A DNA stretch of 63,188 nt from Novosphingobium sp. BW1 (GTDB lineage: Bacteria; Pseudomonadota; Alphaproteobacteria; Sphingomonadales; Sphingomonadaceae): assembly GCF_008107685.1 (NCBI RefSeq), contig NZ_VIRF01000084.1, positions 1 through 63,188 of the forward strand. Reading direction: 5' to 3'. Below the pieces are notes generated by a model. The model had not been told where the DNA came from. It did no database searches and saw only the letters and a program-made list of their open reading frames with translations. Numbering within the stretch: the first letter of the stretch is position 1; every line of letters starts with the position of its first letter. Below, one piece after another: positions 52,332 to 61,055 of the stretch. Both the position numbers and the translations under genes were made by a program.

Positions 52332-53958
52332 AGATTGCCTCCTTGAACGGGGCCATGCCGATACGGCGGTAGGTGTCGAGAAAGCGCTCGTCGCCCTGCT
52401 TGTTGGCAAGGTAGACATCGATGGCCTTTTCGGTGGCGTCGACGACGCCGTCCTCGTCGAAGCCGGGACCGGTGATCTTGGCGAGCGAGGTGTCCGCGCC
52501 TTCCGAACCGCCGAGCAGGAGCTGGTAGTTCTCTTTACCCTTCTTATCGACGCCGAGGATGCCGATGTGACCGGCGTGGTGGTGACCACACGCGTTGATG
52601 CAGCCCGAGATCTTGAGCTTGAGTTCGCCGATCTCGGCCTGGCGTTCCGCCGTGCCGAAGCGCTCGGAGATCTTCTGCGCGACGGGGATCGAGCGCGCAT
52701 TGGCGAGGCTGCAGTAGTCGAGGCCCGGGCAGGCGATGATGTCGCCCACGGTGTCTAGGTTGGGCGTCGAGAGGTCGGCCTTCTCCAGCTTCTGCCACAG
52801 CGTATAGAGATCGTTCTTCTTCACGTGCGGGAAGACGATGTTCTGGGCGTGGGTGACGCGCAGTTCATCGAAGCTGTAGTCCTTGGCGAGCTCAGCCATA
52901 AGGCGGATCTGATCGCTCGTCGCATCGCCCGGAATGCCGCCAATGGGCTTGAGCGAGACGTTCGCGATGACATAGCCCGGAGCCTTGTGGGCGAAGGTGT
53001 TGCGCTCCACCCAGAGACGGAAATCGGGATCGGAAAGGTCCAGATCGTCCGAGAGGCCGGTTTCGAAAGCGGGATCGACGAACATCGCCTGGATGCGCTC
53101 CAGCTCGGCGAGCGGCGGCTCGATCGGCTGGGTGAGGAGGTGCGCAAACTCGGCGTCCACTTCCTTCGAGTAGGCCTCTAGGCCCAGCTCGTGGACGAGG
53201 ATCTTGATGCGTGCCTTGTACTTGTTGTCGCGGCGGCCGTAGCGGTTGTAGACGCGCACGCAGGCCTCGGCATAGGTGACCATCTGGTCGATGGGCACGA
53301 AATCCTTGATTTTCTTGGCCACGAACGGCGTGCGTCCCATGCCGCCACCCACGTAGAACTCGGCGCCGACTTCGCCCGCGTCATTCTTGACCAGGTTGAT
53401 GCCGATGTCGTGAAGGCGCATCGCGGCACGGTCGATCTCGCTGGCAATGACCGCGATCTTGAACTTGCGCGGCAGCACCAGGAATTCGGGGTGGAAGCTC
53501 GACCACTGGCGCAGAAGCTCGGCGTAGGGGCGCGGATCGACGACTTCGTCGGCCGAAGCGCCCGCGTACTGGTCCGAGGAGATGTTGCGGATGCAGTTGC
53601 CGCTGGTCTGGATGGCGTGCATCTCGACCTTGGCGAGATCGGCCAGCGCGTCGGGCGTGTCTTCCAGCTTGATCCAGTTGTACTGGATGTTGGTGCGCGT
53701 GGTGAAGTGGCCGTAGCCGCGGTCGTACTTGTCCGCGATGTCGCCCAGCATCTTCATCTGCGCGGAGTTCATCGTGCCATAGGGCACCGCGACGCGCAGC
53801 ATGTAGGCGTGGAGCTGGAGGTACAGGCCGTTCTGCAGGCGCAGCGGCTTGAACTGGTCCTCGGTCAGCTCACCGGCAAGGCGGCGGCGCACCTGGTCGC
53901 GGAATTCCGCAACGCGCGTGTCGACCATCTGCTGGTCATATTCGTCGTACTTGTACAT
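52324..53958 (-). CDS. cysI: Sulfite reductase hemoprotein (CysI / NirA-like)
   Basis: The 544-residue protein starts at the ATG at 53958, directly overlapping the DUF2849 stop. It has the duplicated siroheme-reductase fold: GHFTTRTNIQYNWI and SGNCIRNISSDQYAG in the first repeat. The 4Fe-4S/siroheme ligands in the second are CPGLDYCSLANAR and ISGCINACGHHHAGHIG, giving four Cys in the C-x5-C plus C-x3-C pattern. It reduces sulfite to sulfide with six electrons, siroheme being supplied through the CobA product. No CysJ flavoprotein is adjacent, so electrons probably come from ferredoxin. Confidence 0.96.
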   Translation of the reverse strand: MYKYDEYDQQMVDTRVAEFRDQVRRRLAGELTEDQFKPLRLQNGLYLQLHAYMLRVAVPYGTMNSAQMKMLGDIADKYDRGYGHFTTRTNIQYNWIKLEDTPDALADLAKVEMHAIQTSGNCIRNISSDQYAGASADEVVDPRPYAELLRQWSSFHPEFLVLPRKFKIAVIASEIDRAAMRLHDIGINLVKNDAGEVGAEFYVGGGMGRTPFVAKKIKDFVPIDQMVTYAEACVRVYNRYGRRDNKYKARIKILVHELGLEAYSKEVDAEFAHLLTQPIEPPLAELERIQAMFVDPAFETGLSDDLDLSDPDFRLWVERNTFAHKAPGYVIANVSLKPIGGIPGDATSDQIRLMAELAKDYSFDELRVTHAQNIVFPHVKKNDLYTLWQKLEKADLSTPNLDTVGDIIACPGLDYCSLANARSIPVAQKISERFGTAERQAEIGELKLKISGCINACGHHHAGHIGILGVDKKGKENYQLLLGGSEGADTSLAKITGPGFDEDGVVDATEKAIDVYLANKQGDERFLDTYRRIGMAPFKEAIYG

Positions 53959-54254
53959 CAGATCACCCAGTTCACGGCGTTGGCGTCGGCGGGCTTCACC
54001 GTCAGGTCCAGGCGGACCGTCGGGCCGAAGGCGCGGATGCGTTCCTTGATGTGCGCGGGGCGCACGCCCTGGCCGTCCTTCTCGGCGTCGATCACGTAGG
54101 CCGAAACGGCGTTCTGCGCGCCTTCCTCGCGGGCAATGACCCTGGCGCCATCTTCACCCACATCGGCGGCTTCGTCGACATCGATCGACCAGCCCACGCC
54201 GGTCCACCATATGACGGCCCCACTCTTGAGGTCATTTGCGGTCACGATCTTCAC
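53958..54254 (-). CDS. DUF2849 protein of the sulfite-reductase operon
   Basis: The 98-residue protein starts at the GTG at 54254, overlapping the cobA stop (GTGA), and its own stop abuts the cysI ATG. KIVTANDLKSGAVIWW near the start and VSAYVID...GVRPAHIKERIR are typical of DUF2849, a small protein found between cobA and cysI in alphaproteobacteria. Its function is unknown. Strict gene order argues for a role in siroheme insertion or sulfite reductase assembly (inference). Confidence 0.9.
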   Translation of the reverse strand: MKIVTANDLKSGAVIWWTGVGWSIDVDEAADVGEDGARVIAREEGAQNAVSAYVIDAEKDGQGVRPAHIKERIRAFGPTVRLDLTVKPADANAVNWVI

Positions 54255-55063
54255 TGCTCTGCCTCCAGCGCCATGGCGCGAATGGTATGGTCGGCAAGGC
54301 CGCCCTCGATGCGGGCAACCTCGCCGATAACGATGAGAGCCGGGCTCTTGACGGCGTGGTCTGCGACCAGTTCGGCAAGTCCGGCGAGAGGGGCGCGCAG
54401 GACGCGCATGTCGGAACGGGTCGCCTTCTCGATGACGGCGACGGGAACATCGGGCGCCAGGCCATCGCCCATCAGCTTTTCGCTGATCTGGGCGGTGGTG
54501 GCGAGGCCCATGAAGATTACCAGCGTGCGGCCCTTGCCGGCAAGGCCCGACCAGTCCTGTTCGGAAAGGCCCTTGCACTGGCCTGCGACGAAGCTGACGA
54601 TCGAGGCGTGGTCGCGGTGGGTGAGCGGGATCTGGCTCGCCGCCGAAGCGCCCAGCGCGGAGGAGATGCCGGGCACGACGTGCACCGGGACACCGGCTGC
54701 GCGGCAGGCTTCGGCTTCCTCGCCGCCCCGGCCGAACACGAAGGGATCACCGCCCTTGAGGCGCACCACGTCTTGACCGGCAAGAGCTTCGGTCACCAGA
54801 AGGGCGTTGATGTCCTCCTGCTTCATGGTGTGGCGCGAACGGCTCTTGGCCACCGAAACGAGGCGGGCGCTCGGGCGCGCCATCTCGAGAATGCGCGGAC
54901 CGACAAGGCCATCGTGGACGATGAGCGCGGCGCCCATCACCAGCCGCGCCGCGCGCAGGGTGAGCAGGTCGGGGTCGCCGGGACCGGCGCCGACCAGGTG
55001 GACGGTGCCGACAGGCCCCGCGTGGCCGGGAAGAGCGGAGTGAACGGTCATGGTCCCCGACAT
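54251..55063 (-). CDS. cobA: Uroporphyrinogen-III C-methyltransferase
   Basis: The 270-residue protein is read from the ATG at 55063. The ATG at 55051 (MTVHSALPG) is equally possible. Motifs: VHLVGAGPGDPDLLTLRA (SAM site), VIVHDGLV-like region, RLKGGDPFVFGRGGEEAEA, VVPGISSALGASA, and PLTHRDHA. It makes precorrin-2 for siroheme, here for CysI. It lacks the CysG-A oxidase/ferrochelatase part, so those steps are elsewhere. It is the first gene of the cobA-DUF2849-cysI-DUF934-cysH operon, in which all but the last pair overlap. Confidence 0.95.
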   Translation of the reverse strand: MSGTMTVHSALPGHAGPVGTVHLVGAGPGDPDLLTLRAARLVMGAALIVHDGLVGPRILEMARPSARLVSVAKSRSRHTMKQEDINALLVTEALAGQDVVRLKGGDPFVFGRGGEEAEACRAAGVPVHVVPGISSALGASAASQIPLTHRDHASIVSFVAGQCKGLSEQDWSGLAGKGRTLVIFMGLATTAQISEKLMGDGLAPDVPVAVIEKATRSDMRVLRAPLAGLAELVADHAVKSPALIVIGEVARIEGGLADHTIRAMALEAEQ

Positions 55064-55188
55064 GGACAGCTTGCTTGGGCGATGCCAGCCAGAATGCCTT
55101 GGGTGTGCCCAAAGGCATCTTTAGTGCCCGGTGAAATGGGCCGTTTTCCGGGCCTTGCAGTCTGGATGCCGGTGGCGGTGTTCCCTTT

Positions 55189-58032
55189 TCAGGTCGCGCC
55201 GAGAGGTGTCGCCGTGATCAGCGGGCCGTGCGGGCTCTCGCCGGAGGAAAGGCTGCTTTTGGCCAGAAGTTGGCTTGGCGCATGACCGGGGCGCCCCAGG
55301 AAATAGCCTTGGGCTTCGTGGCAGCCCTCGCTGATCAGAAGGTCGAGGTGGCCAGCAGTCTCCACCCCTTCGGCCAGGACCGGTATCTGCAGCGACTGGC
55401 CGAGCCCGAGCACCGCGCGGATGATCGCCTGGGCCTGCGCGTTGCTGTCGGACTGGAGCAGGAAGGACTTGTCGATCTTGATCTTGTCGAACGGAAAGGA
55501 CTGCAGGGTGTCGAGCGAGGAATAGCCGGTGCCGAAATCGTCCATGGCGATGGCAACGCCCAGGGCCTTGATCTGGCGCAGGTTGTGCAGGGCCCGGGCC
55601 TTGTCCGAGATGATCGAGGTTTCGGTGATCTCGAGCTCGAGGCGTCTTGCCGGCAGGCCGGTTTCGAGCAGGACGCGGGTCACCGTCTGGGCGATGTCGG
55701 GCTGGACCAGCTGGATCCCCGAGAGGTTGACTGCGATGCGCAGGTCGTTGTCCCAGTGTGTGGCCTCCAGGCAGGCCTGGCGCAGCACCCATTCGCCGAT
55801 CGGCAGGATGAGGCCGGCTTCCTCGGCAATGGGTATGAATTCGTCCGGCGAGACCAGGCCGCGGGTCGGGTGATGCCAGCGCAGGAGCGCTTCGTAACCC
55901 GAAAGATTCCCGCCTTCGATGTAGCACTGCGGCTGGTAGAGAAGCTCCAATTCTTCCCGCTCGATGGCTTGGCGCAGATCACTGGCGAGCTTGCGCCGTG
56001 CCCGCGCGCTCTCGTCCATGCTGGGCTCGTAAAAGCACACGTTCTCGCCGATCTGGCCCTTGGCGCGGTACATTGCGAGATCCGCGTTGTTGAGAAGCGT
56101 TTCGCGGTCGATCCCGTCATCGGGGAATGTCGAAACGCCGATGCTGGCGCCGAAATGGAGGGTCTGGCCTTGATGCTCGATCGGCTCGGCAAAGCAGCGC
56201 TCGAGGCGGCGCAGGAACTCGGTGAGCTGGGTATCCGTGGTGTAGATCTTGCCGGCGCCGAACTCGTCGCCGCCCAGCCGCGCGGCAAATTCGCCGTCGG
56301 CGAGGGTCTCGTTCAGCCTGCGGGCGATTTCGGCAAGGACGATATCGCCCCAGGCGTGGCCGAAGCTATCGTTGATGTCCTTGAAACGATTGAGGTCGAA
56401 TACCGTGATGGCCAGCTTGCGCCCATGGTGGCGGGCGCTCGCAATCGATTCCTCCAGCCACAGGTTGAGGCGGGTCCGGTTGGGCAGCCCGGTGAGCCCG
56501 TCGTGCAGCGCCATGTGCTCGATGCGCGCCTCGGACTTGCGCTGGTTCGTGATGTCATCGATGGTCGAGACCCAGCCCCCATCGGGCAGGCGACGGCTGG
56601 CGATCGAGACGATGAAATTGTCCGAATATTCGGCCATGACCGGGGAGAGACTGGGGTCGCGCAGGCTCATCTGGACGAGGTTGCGGGTTGTTTCCAGGTG
56701 TTCGGGGGCAAGCGACTGGCCAGGCCCGGAAGTGCGCGCGGCCTGGATAACCTCGTCCTGTGTCATGCCAATTCGAAGGTCATCCGCGCCAAGGTCGTAC
56801 ATTTCGAGGAAGCGGGTGTTGTAGAGCGCCAGGCGTTCCTCGGCGTCGAACAGGCACAGGCCCTGGTGCATGTGGTCGAGAGCGGCGTCGCGCTGCATGC
56901 CGATTGCGTTGATGCGGTCATGCGCCTCCTTGTACTGGGTGACGTCGCGGGTGATCTTGGCAAAACCGATCGGGCGCTCCTTCTCGTTCTTCAGCAGTTC
57001 GATCGTGACATGCGCCCAGAAGCGGGTTCCGTCCTTGCGCTGGCGCCAGCCTTCGCCCGTGAACTTGCCGGTACTCGCTGCAATTCCGAGGGCGCGTTCG
57101 GGAAGGCCCGCCGCGCGGTCTTCGGGCGTGTAAAAGCCGCCGAGCTGCCGGCCCAGAGCCTCTTCGCGGGTGTAACCCTTGAGGCGCTCTGCGCCTGCAT
57201 TCCAGCTGGCGACCCGGCCATCGAGGTCGAGGATGTAGAGTGCGTAATCCGAGATGCCCTTCACGAGCAGCGTGAACTGGCGCTCGCTTTCGCGGATCAC
57301 GGCCTCGGTCTTGCGCACGAGGATGACTACGGTGATGGCCAGGCCGACCAGGCCCATCGAGATCACGCTGACCGCGAAGGCCATGGCGCCCGGGGAGATA
57401 AAGTTGGAGTGGACGGGCAGGTTGGCGGGGATCACCGCGAGGCCGGTCATGCCGATGAAATGCAGGGCGACGACGGACAGCGCGAGCAGCGCCGCCGCGC
57501 CAGCGAAGCTGACGTTGCCGTGGCGCTTGAGGCCCAGGTGAAAGGCGGGGAAGAGGGGAAGTACCGAGGCGAAGATCGAGGCGACGATATAGGTGCCGTC
57601 CCAGGTGATGCGGGCGGGCAGTTCCAGGCCCAGCATTCCGCAGTAGTGCATCGCGCTGACGCCGCTACCTAACAGAATGGCGCCCAGCGTGATCGACGCC
57701 GTGTTGGGGCGGCCGGTGCGCATCACGGTCGCGTAGGCGAGTGTGGACGTGACCAAAACCAGGACAAGCGAGAGCAGCGTCAGGAACGTGTCGTAGCCCA
57801 TGATCACTCCCGGCGCGTAGCCGAGCATGGCGATGAAGTGCGTCGCCCAGATCCCGAAGCCCGAGGACACTCCGGCAAGAGCGATCCAGTTGAAGTGTTC
57901 GCGCGGCGTCGCCTCGCGGGCGTGACGCAGCAGTAGCACCGTGGTCGCGGCCGAGAGAATACAGATCAATCCGGCCACGATCACGAAGCGCACTTCATGC
58001 TGGTCCTGGATGCAGGAAAGAATCGCTAACAC
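55189..58032 (-). CDS. MHYT-PAS-PAS-GGDEF-EAL c-di-GMP synthase/hydrolase
   Basis: The 947-residue protein starts at a GTG (58032). Residues 1-240 form the seven-helix MHYT sensor, with THFIAML, MHYCGML and LHFIGMT repeats that may hold copper and sense O2, CO or NO. Two PAS modules follow (about 250-370 with DYALYILDLDGRVASWNAG, and 385-500). The GGDEF domain has an intact RLGGDEFGAG and FDLNRFKDIND, but no RxxD I-site. The EAL domain has EALLRWHHP, ELEITETS, MDDFGTGYSS, KIDKSFL, LAEGVET and QGYFLGRP, so both activities look competent. It is divergent from the PilZ-HTH gene with 232 bp between. Confidence 0.95.
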   Translation of the reverse strand: MLAILSCIQDQHEVRFVIVAGLICILSAATTVLLLRHAREATPREHFNWIALAGVSSGFGIWATHFIAMLGYAPGVIMGYDTFLTLLSLVLVLVTSTLAYATVMRTGRPNTASITLGAILLGSGVSAMHYCGMLGLELPARITWDGTYIVASIFASVLPLFPAFHLGLKRHGNVSFAGAAALLALSVVALHFIGMTGLAVIPANLPVHSNFISPGAMAFAVSVISMGLVGLAITVVILVRKTEAVIRESERQFTLLVKGISDYALYILDLDGRVASWNAGAERLKGYTREEALGRQLGGFYTPEDRAAGLPERALGIAASTGKFTGEGWRQRKDGTRFWAHVTIELLKNEKERPIGFAKITRDVTQYKEAHDRINAIGMQRDAALDHMHQGLCLFDAEERLALYNTRFLEMYDLGADDLRIGMTQDEVIQAARTSGPGQSLAPEHLETTRNLVQMSLRDPSLSPVMAEYSDNFIVSIASRRLPDGGWVSTIDDITNQRKSEARIEHMALHDGLTGLPNRTRLNLWLEESIASARHHGRKLAITVFDLNRFKDINDSFGHAWGDIVLAEIARRLNETLADGEFAARLGGDEFGAGKIYTTDTQLTEFLRRLERCFAEPIEHQGQTLHFGASIGVSTFPDDGIDRETLLNNADLAMYRAKGQIGENVCFYEPSMDESARARRKLASDLRQAIEREELELLYQPQCYIEGGNLSGYEALLRWHHPTRGLVSPDEFIPIAEEAGLILPIGEWVLRQACLEATHWDNDLRIAVNLSGIQLVQPDIAQTVTRVLLETGLPARRLELEITETSIISDKARALHNLRQIKALGVAIAMDDFGTGYSSLDTLQSFPFDKIKIDKSFLLQSDSNAQAQAIIRAVLGLGQSLQIPVLAEGVETAGHLDLLISEGCHEAQGYFLGRPGHAPSQLLAKSSLSSGESPHGPLITATPLGAT

Positions 58033-58264
58033 GTGAAATGCGCCCCAATCGTTTTCAGCTTACCTAGGGGCGTGCTGGTTACAGGATTGTAAACATTGAA
58101 TGCGCAGATAACGGTTCCGTTCTGCGTAGTCCGCAAGGGGGCGGGGCTTTGTTCGCTTTGCGGGTTCACCGGGTTAGCTGCCCAGCATGCAATTTCAGGG
58201 CCTCGCTAACGGAATCTTTACCCCGATGCGTCAGTGCTTCACCCCTTAGTGGAGTACCATCACC

Positions 58265-58942
58265 TTGGCCATTGCCGCTCATTTCGATACCGTCGAGGAT
58301 CCTTCGGGGCTGGCGCGCGCACAGCGTCGGCGCCTTTTCCTGGAAACCCGTGGTAAGCTGCCGTCAGGAAACGAGGCGCAGGTCGCCATTCACAACTTCA
58401 GCGAGACCGGCGCGCTGCTCGAGACCGAGGAGAACCTCGAGATCGGCGAGACGCTGGAGATTGCCCTGCCCGAAGTGGGCGCGCTGCCCGCGCGCGTGAT
58501 CTGGTCGAGCGACCGGCTCTACGGCTGCGCCTTTCTGGCGCCCGTGCCCGAAAGCGCCCTGAGCGCGGTCGAACTGCGCAGCGCGGTTCAGCTCCAGACC
58601 GGCGTGCTGCCAGCCCATCCCGCGCCGGACACCACAGTCGGCGGGGAAAGCCTGGGCGAGCGGATCCACCGCCTGCGCAAGCTGCGTGGGCTCACCCAGG
58701 GCGAACTCGCCAGTCAGCTGGGCGTCAGCAAGCCCACCGTGTGGGCCTGGGAACAGGGCCGGGCGCGCCCCATCGAGGAGCGCATGAGCGGGATTGCCGA
58801 TGCCCTTGGCGTCCCTGTCGATGATCTGCGGCCCGACCGTTTCACACCGGGGCTTGCCGAACTCATCGCGCGCTGCCGCGAACAGATCGCGAGCGCTGTC
58901 GAGACCGCACCTGAAAAGGTGCGGATCATGATCGAACTCTAA
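58265..58942 (+). CDS. PilZ-HTH fusion, putative c-di-GMP-responsive transcription regulator
   Basis: The 225-residue protein uses a TTG start at 58265 (MAIAAHFDTVE). The N-terminal PilZ domain (about 16-110) keeps both c-di-GMP motifs: an RxxxR around Arg18-Arg22 and NFSETG at 44-49 (D/N-x-S-x-x-G). Residues about 128-190 form an XRE/Cro-type HTH (LGERIHRLRKLRGLTQGELASQLGVSKPTVWAWEQG, read in parts). A C-terminal helix ends KVRIMIEL. Direct coupling of a c-di-GMP receptor to an XRE HTH is uncommon. It is followed after 17 bp by the degenerate GGDEF gene and faces the MHYT c-di-GMP enzyme, so these are likely one signalling unit. Confidence 0.88.
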   Translation: MAIAAHFDTVEDPSGLARAQRRRLFLETRGKLPSGNEAQVAIHNFSETGALLETEENLEIGETLEIALPEVGALPARVIWSSDRLYGCAFLAPVPESALSAVELRSAVQLQTGVLPAHPAPDTTVGGESLGERIHRLRKLRGLTQGELASQLGVSKPTVWAWEQGRARPIEERMSGIADALGVPVDDLRPDRFTPGLAELIARCREQIASAVETAPEKVRIMIEL

Positions 58943-58959
58943 GCGACCAGGCGCAGGCG

Positions 58960-59913
58960 GTGATCGAGAAGCTCAATCTTCAGGAAGGTGTCGCGCTCTA
59001 CCGGCTCTTGGCCGATGGCAGCGGGGACATCGTCGTCAAGACCGATCTCAAGGGGTACATCGTCGATGCCTCCCCGGCGATCGCGCAGCTCGGGTTCGAT
59101 GTCAGCACCAATGCCCACGTTGGCGTACACCTGCTCGATCTCGTCGGCGAGGAGGGCAAGTCGCAGGTCGCCTACGCCCACGGCAACGCGGTTGCAGGAG
59201 GCGAGGACGGGACCTGGATCGAGGTTGCCGCGCACACCCCCGACCAGCGCGAAAGCTGGTACCGGTTCCGGGCGCGGGCGCTGCGCGATGAGAGCGGCGA
59301 GGTTTATGGCGCGATCAGTCTGATGCGCAGCATCGACGAGCAGCGCGAGCTACGAGACCAGCTCTTCGCGGCAACCTACACGGATTCGCTGACGTGTCTG
59401 ACCAACCGGTCCGCGTTCGTCTCGATGCTGGAACACATGCTGGGCAGCGAGATGAAAGGGTGCCTTGGCCTTTTCAGCCTCGACTTCTTCCGCTCGATCA
59501 ACATGAAATACGGCCAGCATACTGGCGATGCGGTGCTGCGCGTCTTTGCCGACCTGCTGCGCGAAATGCTGCGCGGTGACGACATCATTTCGCGGATCGG
59601 CTCGGAGCGCTTTGCCGTGCTTCTCCCGCGTACCACCGCCGAACAGGCCGAGGCGATCTGCTCGCGCGTGGTGACGACGCTGGCCGAACGGCGCCAGAAA
59701 GTGGGCGAATGTGAATTCGTGATCACCGCCAGTGCGGGCGTCGCGCAGATCTCCCACGACCTGGATTCGACGATGGAGCGCGCCGAGATGGCGCTCTTTA
59801 CCGCCAAGGCCAAGGGCCGCAACCGCCTTGAGATGGAGCGCCGTGACCGGCCGCGCTTCGTCGCCGCGCCTTCGGCTACCGGGCAGATGCACAACCGCCG
59901 CCACGACGATTGA
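58960..59913 (+). CDS. PAS-GGDEF protein with degenerate active site but intact I-site
   Basis: The 317-residue protein starts at the GTG at 58960. A PAS domain (about 12-128; LLADGSGDIVVKTDLKGYIV) connects by a helix to a GGDEF fold (about 136-295; DSLTCLTNRSAF, SLDFFRSINMKYGQHTGD). The signature is GSERF at 214-218 instead of GGDEF, so cyclase activity is unlikely. Arg205-Gly-Asp-Asp208, exactly five residues before it, matches the RxxD allosteric I-site that binds c-di-GMP. It may therefore act as a c-di-GMP receptor. It is probably co-transcribed with the PilZ-HTH gene. Confidence 0.88.
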   Translation: MIEKLNLQEGVALYRLLADGSGDIVVKTDLKGYIVDASPAIAQLGFDVSTNAHVGVHLLDLVGEEGKSQVAYAHGNAVAGGEDGTWIEVAAHTPDQRESWYRFRARALRDESGEVYGAISLMRSIDEQRELRDQLFAATYTDSLTCLTNRSAFVSMLEHMLGSEMKGCLGLFSLDFFRSINMKYGQHTGDAVLRVFADLLREMLRGDDIISRIGSERFAVLLPRTTAEQAEAICSRVVTTLAERRQKVGECEFVITASAGVAQISHDLDSTMERAEMALFTAKAKGRNRLEMERRDRPRFVAAPSATGQMHNRRHDD

Positions 59914-59960
59914 ATCGGCCGCGCGCAAAGCGCAACGGACCTAGGAACTCGGCCTAAGGA

Positions 59961-61055
59961 TCAGCGGGCCTCGCGACCGCGCAGGGCCTCGACCAGATCG
60001 CGCAGCGCCTCGTTGGTGCGCAGGTTGATGTCGCGCTGAGGAAAGGGTATCTCGATACCTTCCTCCTGGAACTTGTGCCACAGTGTTTTCAGGACCTCCG
60101 AACGCACGTTGCCGATGCCTTCCTCGGGGTCGGTGATCCAGCAGTGGATGATGAAGTTCACCGAGCTGTCGCCGTAGGATTCCAGCCATGCAGTCGGCGG
60201 CGGGGCATCGAGGACGCGCTTCACCGAGCGGGCCGCTTCCAGCATCAGCTTCTCTGCACGGTCGATGTCGGAATTGTAGGAAATCCCGACCGGCACCTGA
60301 ATGCGCACGTTGCGGCTGGAATAGGACCAGTTTTCGACCTGATTGATCATCAGGTTCTCGTTCGGGATCAGGTATTCTTTCTGGTCGCGCGTGGTCAGCG
60401 AGACCGCCCGGATGCCGATTCGGCGGATCTGCCCGAAGGTGGAATTGCCCGCCTGGTCGGTGATCGCGATGACATCGCCCGGCTTGATCGACTTGTCCAT
60501 AAGTAGGATTATGCCTGCAATCAGGTTGCCGAAGGTCTTCTGCAAGCCAAAGCCGATGGCAAGGCCGAACGCGCCCGAGAACACGGTGAGCGCGGTGAGG
60601 TCGATCCCCAGCACGTCGATCCCGACGAGGATGGCAATGCCCCAGATGAGCAGGCTCAGTCCTTTCTCGATAAGGAGGCGCTGGGTCATGTCGAGCCGGG
60701 TCGCGCTGCTCAGCACCCGGTGCGAGAGCTTGCTCGTCATCCAGGCGATCGAGATGACCAGGGCCATGACGATGGCGACAACGGTCAGATCCCAGAGCGA
60801 GAGGCGGGTGGAGCCGACCTCGATCGCGATGGCATCGAGCGTGTTGATGAAGCCGCCGATCGTGTTCGAGTGCGAGGCGACTGCATCGCGCAGGCCGTCC
60901 GCGCCCGCCAACGGCTGCTCGACGTACTGGGTGACGGTGGGCGTCGGGGACGGCGCGGTGAGGATTTCGCCGGTGGCCTCGGGATCGGGGCTCTCACCTG
61001 CGGCCATCTCGTTCGCCATCATCGCGGCGGCCGCAAGCGCGGCGGTGACGTTCAT
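59961..61055 (-). CDS. MscS-family mechanosensitive channel
   Basis: The 364-residue protein starts at the ATG at 61055, overlapping the metC stop by 4 bp (ATGA). It has a short Ala-rich N-terminal hydrophobic start and three main membrane helices (about 90-190). The third is the pore helix, with GAFGLAIGFGLQKTFGNLIAGI, then a beta domain (KPGDVIAI, GQIRRIGIRAVSLTTRD, IPNENLMINQVENWS) and a cytosolic alpha/beta cage. It relieves osmotic downshock. Its coupling to metC is probably only transcriptional. Confidence 0.93.
   Translation of the reverse strand: MNVTAALAAAAMMANEMAAGESPDPEATGEILTAPSPTPTVTQYVEQPLAGADGLRDAVASHSNTIGGFINTLDAIAIEVGSTRLSLWDLTVVAIVMALVISIAWMTSKLSHRVLSSATRLDMTQRLLIEKGLSLLIWGIAILVGIDVLGIDLTALTVFSGAFGLAIGFGLQKTFGNLIAGIILLMDKSIKPGDVIAITDQAGNSTFGQIRRIGIRAVSLTTRDQKEYLIPNENLMINQVENWSYSSRNVRIQVPVGISYNSDIDRAEKLMLEAARSVKRVLDAPPPTAWLESYGDSSVNFIIHCWITDPEEGIGNVRSEVLKTLWHKFQEEGIEIPFPQRDINLRTNEALRDLVEALRGREAR

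Noticed and set aside
55228..57672. 814-codon plus-strand frame opposite the MHYT-GGDEF-EAL gene
   Set aside because: Mirror of a gene with fully recognisable catalytic motifs. No signal, membrane or domain pattern of its own.
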